Source: Elusimicrobia bacterium GWA2_69_24 (GTDB taxonomy: Bacteria; Elusimicrobiota; Elusimicrobia; UBA1565). From it: DNA of 48,488 nt. Positions 32,812-42,440 of this stretch are shown here, piece by piece. Under the pieces are notes generated by a model, which had not been told where the DNA came from, searched no databases, and saw only the letters and a program-made list of their open reading frames with translations. The stretch covers positions 1,519-50,006 of the forward strand of contig MGTY01000044.1 of the NCBI GenBank assembly GCA_001799695.1, given 5' to 3'. Made by a program: the position numbers and the translations under genes. Position 1 is the stretch's first letter; every line of letters starts with the position of its first letter.

Positions 32812-33517
32812 GGACCTCGGGACTCCCCGATTTCATCATCAGGAGCGAGCCCTCGAACATGAGGATCATGGGGACGGCCAGGGCGACCTGGGAGAACAGG
32901 TCCGGCCCGGGAGTCAGCACGGCCGCGGCGACGAAGGCGGCGAGCCAGCAGACGCGGCGCCGCTCCCTCAGGGTCTCCGGGGTCACCACCCCCGCCTTGG
33001 CCAGGAAGACCAGGACCACCGGGAGCTGGAAGACGGCGCCGAAGGCCAGGGAAAGCCACACGACGAACTCCAGGTAGTTGGCCGCCGACAGCAGCGGCCG
33101 GACGTCGGCCGAGCCGAAGCCCACGAGCACCCGGACCGTCGCCGGGACGACGACGAACACGCCCAGCGCGGTCCCGGCGAGGAAGAGCGCGTACGACAAG
33201 GGCAGGATGGCGGAGAGCGACCGGCGCAGCTCCGCCGCCAGGGCGCAGGCGGTGAAGGACCACGCCTCGTAGAGGATGACCGGCAGGGAGAGCAGCAGCC
33301 CGCCGAAGAACGCCGCCCGCATCCGGGTGAGGAACGCCTCGGTGGGGGCGGTGAAGACCAGCCCTCCGGCGGGCCGCGCGAGCCAGGAGAGGATCTCCCC
33401 GGACCACGCCCAGACCAGCGCCGTGCCGATGGCGAGCGCCGCCAGCGAGACGATGAGCCGCCGCCGGAGCTCATCCAGGTGCTCGGCGAGCGTCATCTCC
33501 CGGTCGGCGGGCTCCAA
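32765..33517 (-). CDS. tatC: Sec-independent protein translocase TatC
   Basis: 250 residues, six membrane helices. It carries the conserved N-terminal MTLAEHLDELRRRLI, the loop FTAPTEAFLTRMRAAFFGG with its conserved Glu, and the PVVLVFLAKAGVVTPETLRERRR segment. It is the core receptor of the Tat pathway that exports folded proteins. TTG 33517 lies 1 nt after the mogA stop and is taken as a coupled start; ATG 33496 (seven codons later) is the alternative. The hydrophilic C-terminus overlaps the deaminase gene by 47 bp tail to tail. No tatA/B is in the window. Confidence 0.9.
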   Translation of the reverse strand: MEPADREMTLAEHLDELRRRLIVSLAALAIGTALVWAWSGEILSWLARPAGGLVFTAPTEAFLTRMRAAFFGGLLLSLPVILYEAWSFTACALAAELRRSLSAILPLSYALFLAGTALGVFVVVPATVRVLVGFGSADVRPLLSAANYLEFVVWLSLAFGAVFQLPVVLVFLAKAGVVTPETLRERRRVCWLAAFVAAAVLTPGPDLFSQVALAVPMILMFEGSLLMMKSGSPEVPTSRYPRPTDGDAPR

Positions 33518-33518
33518 A

Positions 33519-33998
33519 TCAGTGGCCTTCGCCCGCCAGCATCAGGAGCGCGTGCGGCACGAGGCCCGCGACCGTCTCCAAAGACTCCACGCACCCGCGC
33601 GGGCTTCCGGGCAGGTTCAGGATCAGCGTGCGGCCGCGGGCGCCGCACAACCCGCGCGAGAGCGCCGCGTGGGGGGACGACTTCTCGCCCTCCCGGCGCA
33701 TGCGCTCGGAGAAGCCCGGGAGCTCCTTCTCCAGGACCTCGCGCGTCGCCTCCGGCGTCACGTCGCGGGGCCCGAGCCCCGTCCCGCCCGTGGTCAGCAC
33801 CAGGTCCACCGCCGGCGGCCCCTCGCACCAGCGCCGCAGGCACGCGGAGATCGCGGCGGCCTCGTCGGGGACGGTGGCGCGGGCCGCCACGCTCCAGCCG
33901 CGCCGCGCCGCGGCCTCCGCCAGGGCCGGGCCGCTCGCGTCCGGCCGCTCGCCCCGGGAGGAGCGGTCGCTGACGGTCAGGATGCCGACTCTCACCAT
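33519..33998 (-). CDS. mogA: Molybdopterin adenylyltransferase-type protein (MogA/MoaB)
   Basis: 159 residues. MoCF-biosynthesis domain: VRVGILTVSDRSSRGERPDASGP at the N-terminus, TTGGTGLGPRDVTPEATREVL in the middle (molybdopterin-binding TGGTG), and LILNLPGSPRGCVE. It activates molybdopterin by adenylylation in Mo-cofactor synthesis. It is cotranscribed with tatC; linkage is sensible because most molybdoenzymes are Tat substrates. An extended -10 promoter stands 7 nt before the ATG, so the mRNA may be leaderless. No other moa/moe gene is visible. Confidence 0.9.
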   Translation of the reverse strand: MVRVGILTVSDRSSRGERPDASGPALAEAAARRGWSVAARATVPDEAAAISACLRRWCEGPPAVDLVLTTGGTGLGPRDVTPEATREVLEKELPGFSERMRREGEKSSPHAALSRGLCGARGRTLILNLPGSPRGCVESLETVAGLVPHALLMLAGEGH

Positions 33999-34005
33999 GC
34001 GCGAA

Positions 34006-34014
34006 ATTATACCA
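34006..34014 (-). promoter_or_regulatory. Extended -10 promoter for mogA-tatC
   Basis: On the minus strand, TGG directly followed by TATAAT (34006-34011), an extended -10 element. The ATG at 33998 is 7 nt past it, so transcription should begin at the start codon. There is no -35 match. The same AT-rich stretch read on the plus strand gives TTATAC shortly before the M23 peptidase start, so one box may serve both directions. Confidence 0.5.
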
Positions 34015-34022
34015 TGGGACGG

Positions 34023-34886
34023 ATGTCCGCTCCCTCCTTCCGGCTCCTGCCGGCGCTCCTGACGGGCCTGGCGCTGCTCGGCGGATCCGCGGCCGCTTTC
34101 GAGATCCGGGTCCTGCCGGAGGCTCCCCTCCCCGGGGACATCCTGCGGGTCTCCGTCACCGGATCCAACGCCCCCTCCCGCTTCTCCGCGACATTGGACG
34201 GGACCGCCTACCGCCTGCATCCCGACGGGGCCCGCGGGCTCCGGGCGCTGATCGGGCTCACGGCTCAGGATCCGCCCGGCTGGCGCTCCCTCCTCATCGT
34301 ACGCCGGCGCGCCCTCCTGCCCGACCAGCGGAGGACGGCGGGATTCCTGGTCGGCAAGCGGACCTTCGCGCACCAGAGACTCCGCATGCGGCGATCGAAA
34401 GCGAAGCTGCTGGAAGATCCGGAAGCGCGGGACGCCCTGCTGAAGATACGCGCGGTACTCGCCCTGGAGAGCGACCTGCAGCTGTGGGAAGGGACTTTCG
34501 TCCGTCCGGCCGCGGGACGGAAAACCTCGTCCTACGGCTTGCGGCGGACCATCAACAAAGACGTCCCCTGGGATTGGCACAAGGGTCTCGATTTCGCGGC
34601 CGCCGAGGGCTCCCCGATCCTGGCGCCCAACTCGGGACGCGTCCTGCTGGCCGGCCGCTTCCCCCTGCAGGGCGGGACCGTGCTCATCGACCATGGGCAG
34701 GGACTCGTCAGCGCCCTGCTCCATCTGAAGTCCTTCAGCGTCCGCGCCGGCGACACGGTGCGCAAGGGCCAGCGCATCGCCGAAGCCGGAGGGGGCGGAC
34801 TCTCGACGGGCTCCCACCTGCATTGGGGGGTCTACGTGCACGGCGCGCCCGTGGACCCGGAACCCCTGCTCGGACGAGCGCCGTGA
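34023..34886 (+). CDS. M23-family metallopeptidase (LytM-like), exported
   Basis: 287 residues from ATG 34023 (ATG 34014 is in frame three codons earlier). Signal peptide ~1-25; an Ig-like N-terminal region ~27-110; peptidase domain ~155-285. All catalytic-type residues are present: H186 and D190 (WHKGLDFA), H234 (LLHLK), H265 and H267 (SHLHWGV). It should be an active peptidoglycan endopeptidase in the periplasm, for cell-wall remodelling or division. It diverges from mogA and converges on the minor pilin operon with 9 bp between the stops. Confidence 0.9.
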   Translation: MSAPSFRLLPALLTGLALLGGSAAAFEIRVLPEAPLPGDILRVSVTGSNAPSRFSATLDGTAYRLHPDGARGLRALIGLTAQDPPGWRSLLIVRRRALLPDQRRTAGFLVGKRTFAHQRLRMRRSKAKLLEDPEARDALLKIRAVLALESDLQLWEGTFVRPAAGRKTSSYGLRRTINKDVPWDWHKGLDFAAAEGSPILAPNSGRVLLAGRFPLQGGTVLIDHGQGLVSALLHLKSFSVRAGDTVRKGQRIAEAGGGGLSTGSHLHWGVYVHGAPVDPEPLLGRAP

Positions 34887-34895
34887 ACGCGGAGA

Positions 34896-35234
34896 CTACC
34901 AGGTGACCTTAATGTCCACTTGAGTGCCGTCGGTGATGTCGGTACCGGGGCAGGAGACGGTGACGTTGGAAGGACCCGGGGGAGTATCCGCGGAGAAATC
35001 GCAGGTCACGGCCGGAGTGCAGCGGGTATCCGTCCACACTGCCATAGCTCGGGCCTGGCAGGCCTCCACCCAATAGCGGTATTGGTCGCTGGTCTTCACG
35101 TGGGCGATCAGCACGTGGTTGGAGAATACGATCTTCATCACGCCGGTGGCGAGGATGATGAGCAGCACGGCCATAATGAGCACGTGCACCAGCACGACGC
35201 CCGCCTCGCCGCGCGGAAGCCGCGGGAGCCTCAT
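34896..35234 (-). CDS. Small PilX-like minor pilin component
   Basis: 112 residues. A short basic leader (MRLPRLPRGEAG) precedes a hydrophobic helix VVLVHVLIMAVLLIILATGV, like PilX/GspK-type proteins in which the prepilin site is weak. The C-terminal part has four cysteines (CTPAVTCDF, SCPGTD) likely forming disulfides. It is the last gene of a three-gene operon and starts within the preceding stop codon (ATGA). It is short for PilX, and no homologue can be named. Confidence 0.65.
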   Translation of the reverse strand: MRLPRLPRGEAGVVLVHVLIMAVLLIILATGVMKIVFSNHVLIAHVKTSDQYRYWVEACQARAMAVWTDTRCTPAVTCDFSADTPPGPSNVTVSCPGTDITDGTQVDIKVTW

Positions 35235-35959
35235 CACTCCAGCCCCATATTCAACTGCGTCGTGCTGTCCACCTCGTAGACCAGGCGGCCGTGGTTGGGC
35301 CCCTTGTCCTTGCGCAGGACGAAGGCCGTGCGCACGACGTTCCCTTCGACGGCGCCCGCCCCGGTCCGGTTGAAGTAATTCCCCACGCCCGTGGGCAGGA
35401 CGAGATTGGAGGCCAGCTGTTGCGGCAGGATCCCGCCGACGCTCGTCCCGCAAGTGCTGTCGTCCACGGCCGGGCCGGGCGGGGAGTTCGGCTGGTTGCG
35501 CCACGCGACGGCGACCAGGCCCGATTCCGGCCGGTAATAAAAAAGGCAGGGCGGCGGGGTCTGCGACCCCGTGAGGCATTGGCTGCCGACGAGCTCGGTC
35601 GGGCGCACGCAGAAGCGGAAGCAACCGAACCCGAAGCCCGAGGAAGCCCCCTCCATGTACGCTTTGGCCGAGGATTCGACGATCGTCCCGTCCGAAAGCA
35701 GGTTCCGGCACCCCGCGAGATGGTTGCTGCTGGAGCCGAGCGCGGGCACGGTGAGCATGGTCGCCTGACCGATCTCCTGCTTGATGGCGCGCATGGCCAC
35801 GGTCGCCTGGTTCTTGAGCATGTTCTCCGACATGACCCGGCCGGTCTGCTTGAACAGGGTCGCATAGATGGTGGCCAGCCCGGCGATGACCATCGCGAAG
35901 AGCAGCGACGCCACCATGAGCTCCGCCAGCGTGAATCCCTTGTCGCCTCGTGTGTTCAT
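35234..35959 (-). CDS. Prepilin-type protein, PilW/GspJ-like
   Basis: 241 residues. Class III signal MNTRGDKG^FTLAELMVASLL with Glu at +5, followed by a hydrophobic helix and a long globular domain with several cysteines (GCRNLLS, GFGCFRFC, SQCLTG). Size and order (second of three) resemble PilW or GspJ. It would be cleaved by a prepilin peptidase and join the tip of a type IV pilus or type II secretion pseudopilus. Confidence 0.8.
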   Translation of the reverse strand: MNTRGDKGFTLAELMVASLLFAMVIAGLATIYATLFKQTGRVMSENMLKNQATVAMRAIKQEIGQATMLTVPALGSSSNHLAGCRNLLSDGTIVESSAKAYMEGASSGFGFGCFRFCVRPTELVGSQCLTGSQTPPPCLFYYRPESGLVAVAWRNQPNSPPGPAVDDSTCGTSVGGILPQQLASNLVLPTGVGNYFNRTGAGAVEGNVVRTAFVLRKDKGPNHGRLVYEVDSTTQLNMGLE

Positions 35960-36423
35960 GGTCGGAGGGGTTCCTCATCCCAGCGGATGCTGAACGTCAC
36001 CTGCTGGCATCTGCGAGTCCCGCAGGGTTGGTCGGTAACCGTATAGATCAGGGACGCTCCCGGGAGTTCGTCCCGGAAGCTCGAAGGCAGGGAGTTGGTG
36101 ATGTCGTGGATGCCCGGGGACAGGGCATAGGTGTTGGACGCATCGCCGGGATAGATCCAGCTGGCCGTGGGCCCGAGCCCGGGGCTGGTGGAATCCGCGG
36201 TCACATACGACTTGAGCCGCTCCATCGCCTGGCGGGTGTAGTAGAGGCCCTTGGCGCGGCGGCCGGATTTCTTGGAGCTCACCTGGGTGGTCAGCGTCAA
36301 GGCGAAGATGGCGGAGACGATGAGCGCCACCAAGAGCGTCCCGACCATCACCTCCACAAGGGTATAGCCGGTCCGGGGGACCGCCAACCACCGACGCAAA
36401 GGGCGCAGCATCCATTCAGACAT
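35956..36423 (-). CDS. Prepilin-type protein, PilV/GspI-like
   Basis: 155 residues from ATG 36423, with GGGGAG ~9 nt upstream. The leader is unusually long (~20 residues, MSEWMLRPLRRWLAVPRTG) before the cleavage site G^YTLVEVMVGTLLVALIV. A helix and a globular domain with a CGTRRC pair follow. It is the first gene of the trio. It likely forms a minor pilin tip complex with the next two proteins. No major pilin, ATPase or secretin is in the window. Confidence 0.8.
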   Translation of the reverse strand: MSEWMLRPLRRWLAVPRTGYTLVEVMVGTLLVALIVSAIFALTLTTQVSSKKSGRRAKGLYYTRQAMERLKSYVTADSTSPGLGPTASWIYPGDASNTYALSPGIHDITNSLPSSFRDELPGASLIYTVTDQPCGTRRCQQVTFSIRWDEEPLRP

Positions 36424-36469
36424 GGCGTGTCTCCCCTCAAGGGAATCGGGTCGAGGGAGTATCCTTCCC

Positions 36470-36498
36470 AGTGTAACAGGGCACCCCCCGTTCGTCAA
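36470..36498 (-). promoter_or_regulatory. Sigma-70 promoter of the minor pilin operon
   Basis: Minus strand: TTGACG (36493-36498), 17-bp spacer, TACACT (36470-36475). It gives a leader of about 40 nt to the ATG at 36423. Confidence 0.75.
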
Positions 36499-36542
36499 TA
36501 GAAAGAAGCATATTATTTTTCTGCACAAAATCCTGCCTTGGA

Positions 36543-36571
36543 TTGTCAAGAGGGATCCCAAATGTTAGAAT
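36543..36571 (+). promoter_or_regulatory. Sigma-70 promoter of tRNA-Cys
   Basis: TTGTCA (36543-36548), 17-bp spacer, TAGAAT (36566-36571), with a TG one base upstream (extended -10). The expected transcript start is ~36578, three bases before the mature tRNA. Confidence 0.8.
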
Positions 36572-36580
36572 CTGGATCTC

Positions 36581-36654
36581 GGTGCGGTAGCCAAGTGGTC
36601 CAAGGCGCGGGTCTGCAAAACCCGTATTCATGGGTTCGAATCCCATCCGCACCT
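36581..36654 (+). tRNA. tRNA-Cys (anticodon GCA)
   Basis: 74 nt. Acceptor GGTGCGG/CCGCACC with discriminator T, as expected for Cys. Anticodon arm CGGGT-CTGCAAA-ACCCG gives anticodon GCA. T-arm ATGGG-TTCGAAT-CCCAT. CCA is not encoded. It has its own promoter and lies 11 bp from the converging TPR membrane protein gene. Confidence 0.97.
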
Positions 36655-36665
36655 TCCCTTTTTCC

Positions 36666-38621
36666 TCACCTCTCGCGTTCCAGACGCCCGACCAGTTCCG
36701 GAGCGGTCCGCCGCAGGACCGCGAGCACGCGGTCCGCTTCTCTCCGGTCCCCGGCCCGACGATGCGCCAGGACCAGATAATAAAGGGGGGATGGGTTCTT
36801 CCAGCCGCTCAGCGCCGCGGCCCGCTCCAGGCAGGGGACGGCCTCCCCGGGACGCCCGAGGCCGAGCAGCGTCAACCCCGCGGCGAGAGGCGCCTCCTGG
36901 AACCGAGGCGCCTCCTCCATCACCGCCCGGAACTCCTTCAGGGCCAGGTCCTGGCGCCCCGTCTCCTGATACTCTATGCCGAGGTTCATGCGCAGCCAGG
37001 GATTCCGGGCCGACAACTTCAGCGCCGCGCGCAGCTGCGCGATGGCCTCCAGGTGGCGGCCCTGAGTCGCAAGGAAGAGCGCGTACTTGTTCCGGCCGCG
37101 CAGGGACTCCGGCCAATGACTGAGCGCGTCGCGATACTCCGCTTCGGTCTGTTCGGGAGAGCCGGACAGCAGGTGCAGCCCGGCCAGGTTGAGATGGGCG
37201 CGTCCCACGGACGGATCCACCCGCACAGTGGCCGCGTAGAAGCGCTCCTCGTCGCTGTAATCTCCGTTGCGCAGGACGGTCAGACTCCCGTAGGCGACGG
37301 CCAGCCCCCCCGCCAGAGCCAGCCCCAGCGCCCGAGCCCGGCGCCAAGGCCGCAGGCGCAGTTCCTGCAGGAGCCCGGCCAGCAGGAGGCAGGCCCCCGC
37401 CGAGGGGATATAGAGATAGCGCTCCGCCTGCGGATTCAGGAGGGTGAACGCCCCGCTGACGGGCACCAGGCTCACCGCCATCCAGGCGGCGCCGAAGGCG
37501 ATCAAGGGACTGCGGCGGCGCAGGGTCCAAGCCGCGAGCAGGAGGGCGCCCCAACCGAGCCACGCCAGCCAGACCCCGCCGCCCGGGGAGTCCACGAGGG
37601 CCGGCGAATAGTCGCCCTGGAGCGGATGCGGCCAGAGGAACAGCTTCAAGTACGAGCCCAGGACCTCGGACATGGTGAACAGACGCGTCCAAGGTTCCTC
37701 ATAAATCCGCCGCCAGGGCGGGATTTCCGTCCCGATGTCCAGGGTCGCCTGGGAGGCGAACTCGGGAGATACCGGGGCGCGCAGCCAGACCGTCTTCGCG
37801 CGCCACTCGCTGAACAGGTCCATGTGCTCGGCCATCACGTACCCGGAACGCGGGGTCCGGAACCACAGGAACAGCAGGAGCACGGCGGCGAACGCCGCGT
37901 AGATCCGCCACCCCGTCCATCTCCGTCGTCCCCCTCCGACCGGAGAGGGTGGGCGCCCGGGAGGCCTCAGGAGGTCCGCCGCCAACATGAGGGCCGGCAG
38001 GACCACGGCCATCTCCTTGGAGAGCATGGCCAGGGCGTAGAGCCCCGCGGCGGCCGCCAGCCCCAGGACCCTCCGCCGCCCCCGCTCCGCGCGCGCGTCG
38101 AGGTAGAGCAGCAGGGCGGGAACCATGAACACCAACGCCAGCACGTCGGTCCGGAAGGTGATGATGTTGACCGATTCGGTGTGCAAAGGGTGGCACACGA
38201 ACAGCAGCCCCGCGGCCACGGCCGCGAAGCGGCTCCGGGAGAAGCGCCAGGCCAGCGGGAGCATCATCGCGGCCCCGACGGCGTGCAGCAGGATGCTGGT
38301 CATCCGGTAACCCGGGACCTGCCCCCCATAGACGCAGGTGTCGGCCAGGACCGAGGCCAGCCAGGCCGGCCGGGCCGCGTTCTTCACCGGGAGGACCCAC
38401 AGGAAATGCTTGGGCGCGAGCACGGAGGCCAGGTTGCCGCATTCCATCAGGAAAGGCTGGCCGAAAACGAAGCCGTGGTCGTCCCATACGGGCAGATAGA
38501 AGAGCGTGCCGGCGTAGAGGCCGATGCCCAGGACCAGCAGGGCCCAGACGGCCGCCATGTCGGAGCCCGCCGCCCGGGATAGCGCCTGCCGCAGGCCTTG
38601 ACCCGGGCGATGCTCGGTCAT
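36666..38621 (-). CDS. TMTC-like membrane protein with C-terminal TPR repeats (putative O-glycosyltransferase)
   Basis: 651 residues. Roughly the first 420 form a polytopic membrane domain with VWDDHGF (46-48 WDD, the acidic motif in the first exported loop), HPLHTESVNIITFRTD and NPQAERYLYIPSAG. These parallel the conserved motifs of TMTC-type O-mannosyltransferases (GT-C fold). Residues ~490-640 hold TPR repeats (AHLNLAGLHLLSGSPEQTEA, MNLGIEYQETGRQDLALKEF). It probably transfers a sugar from a lipid-linked donor to exported proteins. The chosen ATG is 6 nt after a TACAAT box. Specificity is unknown. Confidence 0.82.
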   Translation of the reverse strand: MTEHRPGQGLRQALSRAAGSDMAAVWALLVLGIGLYAGTLFYLPVWDDHGFVFGQPFLMECGNLASVLAPKHFLWVLPVKNAARPAWLASVLADTCVYGGQVPGYRMTSILLHAVGAAMMLPLAWRFSRSRFAAVAAGLLFVCHPLHTESVNIITFRTDVLALVFMVPALLLYLDARAERGRRRVLGLAAAAGLYALAMLSKEMAVVLPALMLAADLLRPPGRPPSPVGGGRRRWTGWRIYAAFAAVLLLFLWFRTPRSGYVMAEHMDLFSEWRAKTVWLRAPVSPEFASQATLDIGTEIPPWRRIYEEPWTRLFTMSEVLGSYLKLFLWPHPLQGDYSPALVDSPGGGVWLAWLGWGALLLAAWTLRRRSPLIAFGAAWMAVSLVPVSGAFTLLNPQAERYLYIPSAGACLLLAGLLQELRLRPWRRARALGLALAGGLAVAYGSLTVLRNGDYSDEERFYAATVRVDPSVGRAHLNLAGLHLLSGSPEQTEAEYRDALSHWPESLRGRNKYALFLATQGRHLEAIAQLRAALKLSARNPWLRMNLGIEYQETGRQDLALKEFRAVMEEAPRFQEAPLAAGLTLLGLGRPGEAVPCLERAAALSGWKNPSPLYYLVLAHRRAGDRREADRVLAVLRRTAPELVGRLERER

Positions 38622-38627
38622 CGTGGC

Positions 38628-38633
38628 ATTGTA
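38628..38633 (-). promoter_or_regulatory. -10 box abutting the TMTC-like gene start
   Basis: TACAAT on the minus strand, 6 nt before the ATG at 38621. There is no -35 match and no Shine-Dalgarno. It is consistent with a leaderless mRNA. Confidence 0.4.
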
Positions 38634-38675
38634 GCCCATTTCGCGGCCGCGCACCGCGCTCCCGCGGCGACTTCC

Positions 38676-38705
38676 TTGCGCCCCATCTCGCAAATTTGAT
38701 ATAAA
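38676..38705 (+). promoter_or_regulatory. Predicted promoter of the purine operon
   Basis: TTGCGC (38676-38681), 18-bp spacer, TATAAA (38700-38705), preceded by TGA (extended -10 pattern). The expected transcript start is near 38712, giving a leader of about 146 nt before guaB3. Confidence 0.55.
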
Positions 38706-38763
38706 GTTTGTCGACGGAAAGACGCAAAATCGCCGAACAATCGGAGGCCGGGGCAAAGCCTTG

Positions 38764-38880
38764 ATGATGCCCAATCCGAAACCGACCGCCGGTGGCTCCA
38801 TATCCTGCAGCAGCGCCGCCGTGCGGGTTTTTTATAGCCTTTTGAAAAGGGGGAACCATGCCTGTTTTCATCGGCCGTGA
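38764..38880 (+). CDS. Possible 38-codon leader ORF overlapping the guaB3 start
   Basis: ATG 38764 (or 38767) opens a 38-codon frame that runs through the terminator-like hairpin and ends 23 nt inside guaB3. A GGAGG lies about 16 nt upstream, too far for strong initiation. It might act as a leader peptide whose translation affects the hairpin, or be chance. Confidence 0.2.
   Translation: MMPNPKPTAGGSISCSSAAVRVFYSLLKRGNHACFHRP
38804..38833 (+). terminator. Terminator-like hairpin inside the guaB3 leader
   Basis: CCTGCA (38804-38809) pairs with TGCGGG (38822-38827, one G-U), followed by six T (38828-38833). An inner alternative CCGC-CGT-GCGG also ends at the T-run. No plus-strand gene lies upstream closer than tRNA-Cys, so this is best explained as a premature terminator (attenuator) controlling the purine operon. 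GGTGGC (38791-38796) can pair with GCCGCC (38815-38820), giving a competing structure. Confidence 0.6.
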
Positions 38881-40020
38881 CCGGGAAGTCCGCCGCTGCT
38901 ACGGTTTCGACGAGATCGCGCTCGTCCCGGGAAACGTCACCGTGGACCCGGATGACACCGACACCAGCATGAATCTCGGCGGGATCCGTCTGCGCATCCC
39001 CTTCCTGGCCTCCGCCATGGACGGCGTGGTGGACACCCATTTCGCCGTGGCCATGGGGAAGGCGGGCGGGCTCGGGGTCCTGAACCTCGACGGCATCAAC
39101 ACCCGCTACGAGAAGCCCCGCGAGGTCGTCGCCCAGATCGCCGCGGCCTCCCCCGAGGACGCCACCTGCCTGGTCCAGGAGCTCTACCGCGAGCCCACCA
39201 AGGAGCATCTCGTCGTCGAACGGATCAAGGAGATCAAGAAGGCGAAGGTCCCCTGCGCGGTCAGCACGATCCCGCAGAACGCGGCCCGGCTGGGCCCCAT
39301 CGCCCAGAAGGCCGGCTGCGACGTCTTCTTCGTCCAATCCACGGTGGCCACCGTACGCCACCAGTCCTCCCGCTACACCCCCTTCGACCTGGCCGCCTTC
39401 GTCACGAAGATGAAGATCCCGGTGGTCGTCGGGAACTGCGTCGGCTACGACGTGGCGCTCGAGCTCATGGAGACCGGGGTCCAGGGCCTGCTCGTCGGGG
39501 TCGGGCCCGGCGCGGCCTGCACCACCCGGGGCGTCCTGGGGATCGGCGTCCCCCAGGTGACCGCGACCGTGGACTGCGCCGCGGCCCGGGACTTCTTCTA
39601 CAAGAAGACCGGCCGCTACGTCCCCATCATCACCGACGGCGGCATGAGCACGGGCGGCGACATCTGCAAGGCCATCGCCTGCGGCTCCGACGGCGTCATG
39701 GTCGGCTCGGCCTTCGCGCGCACCAAGGAAGCGCCGGGGCAGGGGTTCCACTGGGGCATGGCCACCCCGCATGCGAACCTGCCGCGGGGCACCCGGGTCA
39801 AGGTCGGCGTCACCGGGACCCTCGACGAGATCCTCTTCGGGCCCTCCCGCCTGGACGACGGCAGCCAGAACCTCGTGGGCGCGCTCAAGACCTGCATGGG
39901 CTCGATCGGGGCCGCCAACATCAAGGAGATGCAGCTGACGGAGATCATCATCGCCCCCTCCATCCGGACCGAAGGTAAGCTGTTCCAGCGGGCCCAGAAC
40001 ATCGGGATGGCGAAGTCCTG

Positions 40021-40021
<1 letters not shown>
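38858..40021 (+). CDS. guaB3: GuaB3-type IMP dehydrogenase
   Basis: 387 residues, without the CBS pair of classical GuaB. The sequence follows the GuaB3 group of actinobacteria and cyanobacteria closely: [57 protein letters not shown] with active-site C221, [39 protein letters not shown]. GuaB3 was long annotated only as 'IMPDH-related'; a cyanobacterial member is an IMP dehydrogenase. Placement directly before guaA (TGATG overlap) supports IMP to XMP here. AGGGGG stands 5 nt before the ATG, after a leader with an attenuator-like hairpin. Confidence 0.93.
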
Positions 40022-41543
<1,522 letters not shown>

Positions 41544-41547
<4 letters not shown>

Positions 41548-42440
41548 CGACACAGAACCCTCCCGCCCCTGAAGCCGTCAGCGGCCTCCCGCTCTTCCGC
41601 CGGGGGAAGGTGCGCGACGTCTACGAGCTCGGAGCGGACCTGCTCCTGGTGGCCACCGACCGCATCTCGGCCTTCGACTGCGTTCTGGAGCCCGCCATCC
41701 CGGGCAAGGGCCGCATCCTGACCGCCATCTCCGCGTTCTGGTTCCGCAAGACCGCCGGCCTCGTCCCGAACCACGTGCTCAGCACGGAGTTCGACGAGAT
41801 CCTGCCCCGCCTGCCCGCCGGCGCCCGCGTCGACCGCCAGTCTTTGGAGGGGCGGGTGACCCTGGCGCGCAAGGCCCGCCGCGTGGACATCGAGTGCGTT
41901 ATCCGCGGCTATCTGGCGGGCTCGGCCTGGAAGGAATACCTCCAGACCGGCTCCGCCTGCGGCCACGCCCTGCCCCAGGGGCTGGTCCAAGCTCAGCGCC
42001 TGGAGACCCCGATCTTCACCCCGGCGGCCAAGGCCGACACGGGACACGACGAGAACATCTCCCGCGCGGAACTCGCCCGCCGCGTCGGGCCCGAGCTGGC
42101 CCGCCAACTCGAGGACCTGAGCCTGGCCCTGTACGCGGAAGCCGCCCGCCACGCGGAGCCCCGGGGCCTGATCCTGGCCGACACCAAGTTCGAGTTCGGC
42201 TTCATCGACGGCCGCCTCAGCTTGATCGACGAAATGCTCACCCCCGATTCCTCGCGCTTCTGGGACGCCGCGGCCTACCGCCCCGGCGCCTCGCCGGAAA
42301 GCTTCGACAAGCAGTCCGTGCGCGACCATCTGGAGCGCGTGGGCTGGGACAAGCGCCCCCCGGCGCCCCGCCTCCCGGCCGAGGTGGTACAGGGGACGCT
42401 GCGCCGCTATCAGGAAGCACTGGAGAGGTTGACCCAATGA
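41544..42440 (+). CDS. purC: Phosphoribosylaminoimidazole-succinocarboxamide synthase
   Basis: 298 residues from ATG 41544, which forms an ATGA overlap with the guaA stop; ATG 41538 is in frame two codons earlier. It has the SAICAR synthetase motifs FRRGKVRDVYEL, LLLVATDRISAFD, ECVIRGYLAGSAWKEY, LILADTKFEFGF and IDEMLTPDSSRFW. The ~300-residue form is like yeast/proteobacterial long PurC rather than the ~240-residue E. coli form. It makes SAICAR from CAIR and aspartate. Confidence 0.96.

Noticed and set aside
36544-36549. Perfect TTGACA on the minus strand upstream of the pilin operon
   Set aside because: It is the complement of the tRNA-Cys -35 region; no -10 lies 16-18 bp away. The better minus-strand promoter is at 36470-36498.
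38715-38790. Possible c-di-GMP-I (GEMM) riboswitch because of GGAAAGACGCAAA in the guaB3 leader
   Set aside because: Only the GACGCAAA part resembles the aptamer core; the GGCAAACC block and the GGTAGC/GGCAGC partner strand are absent.
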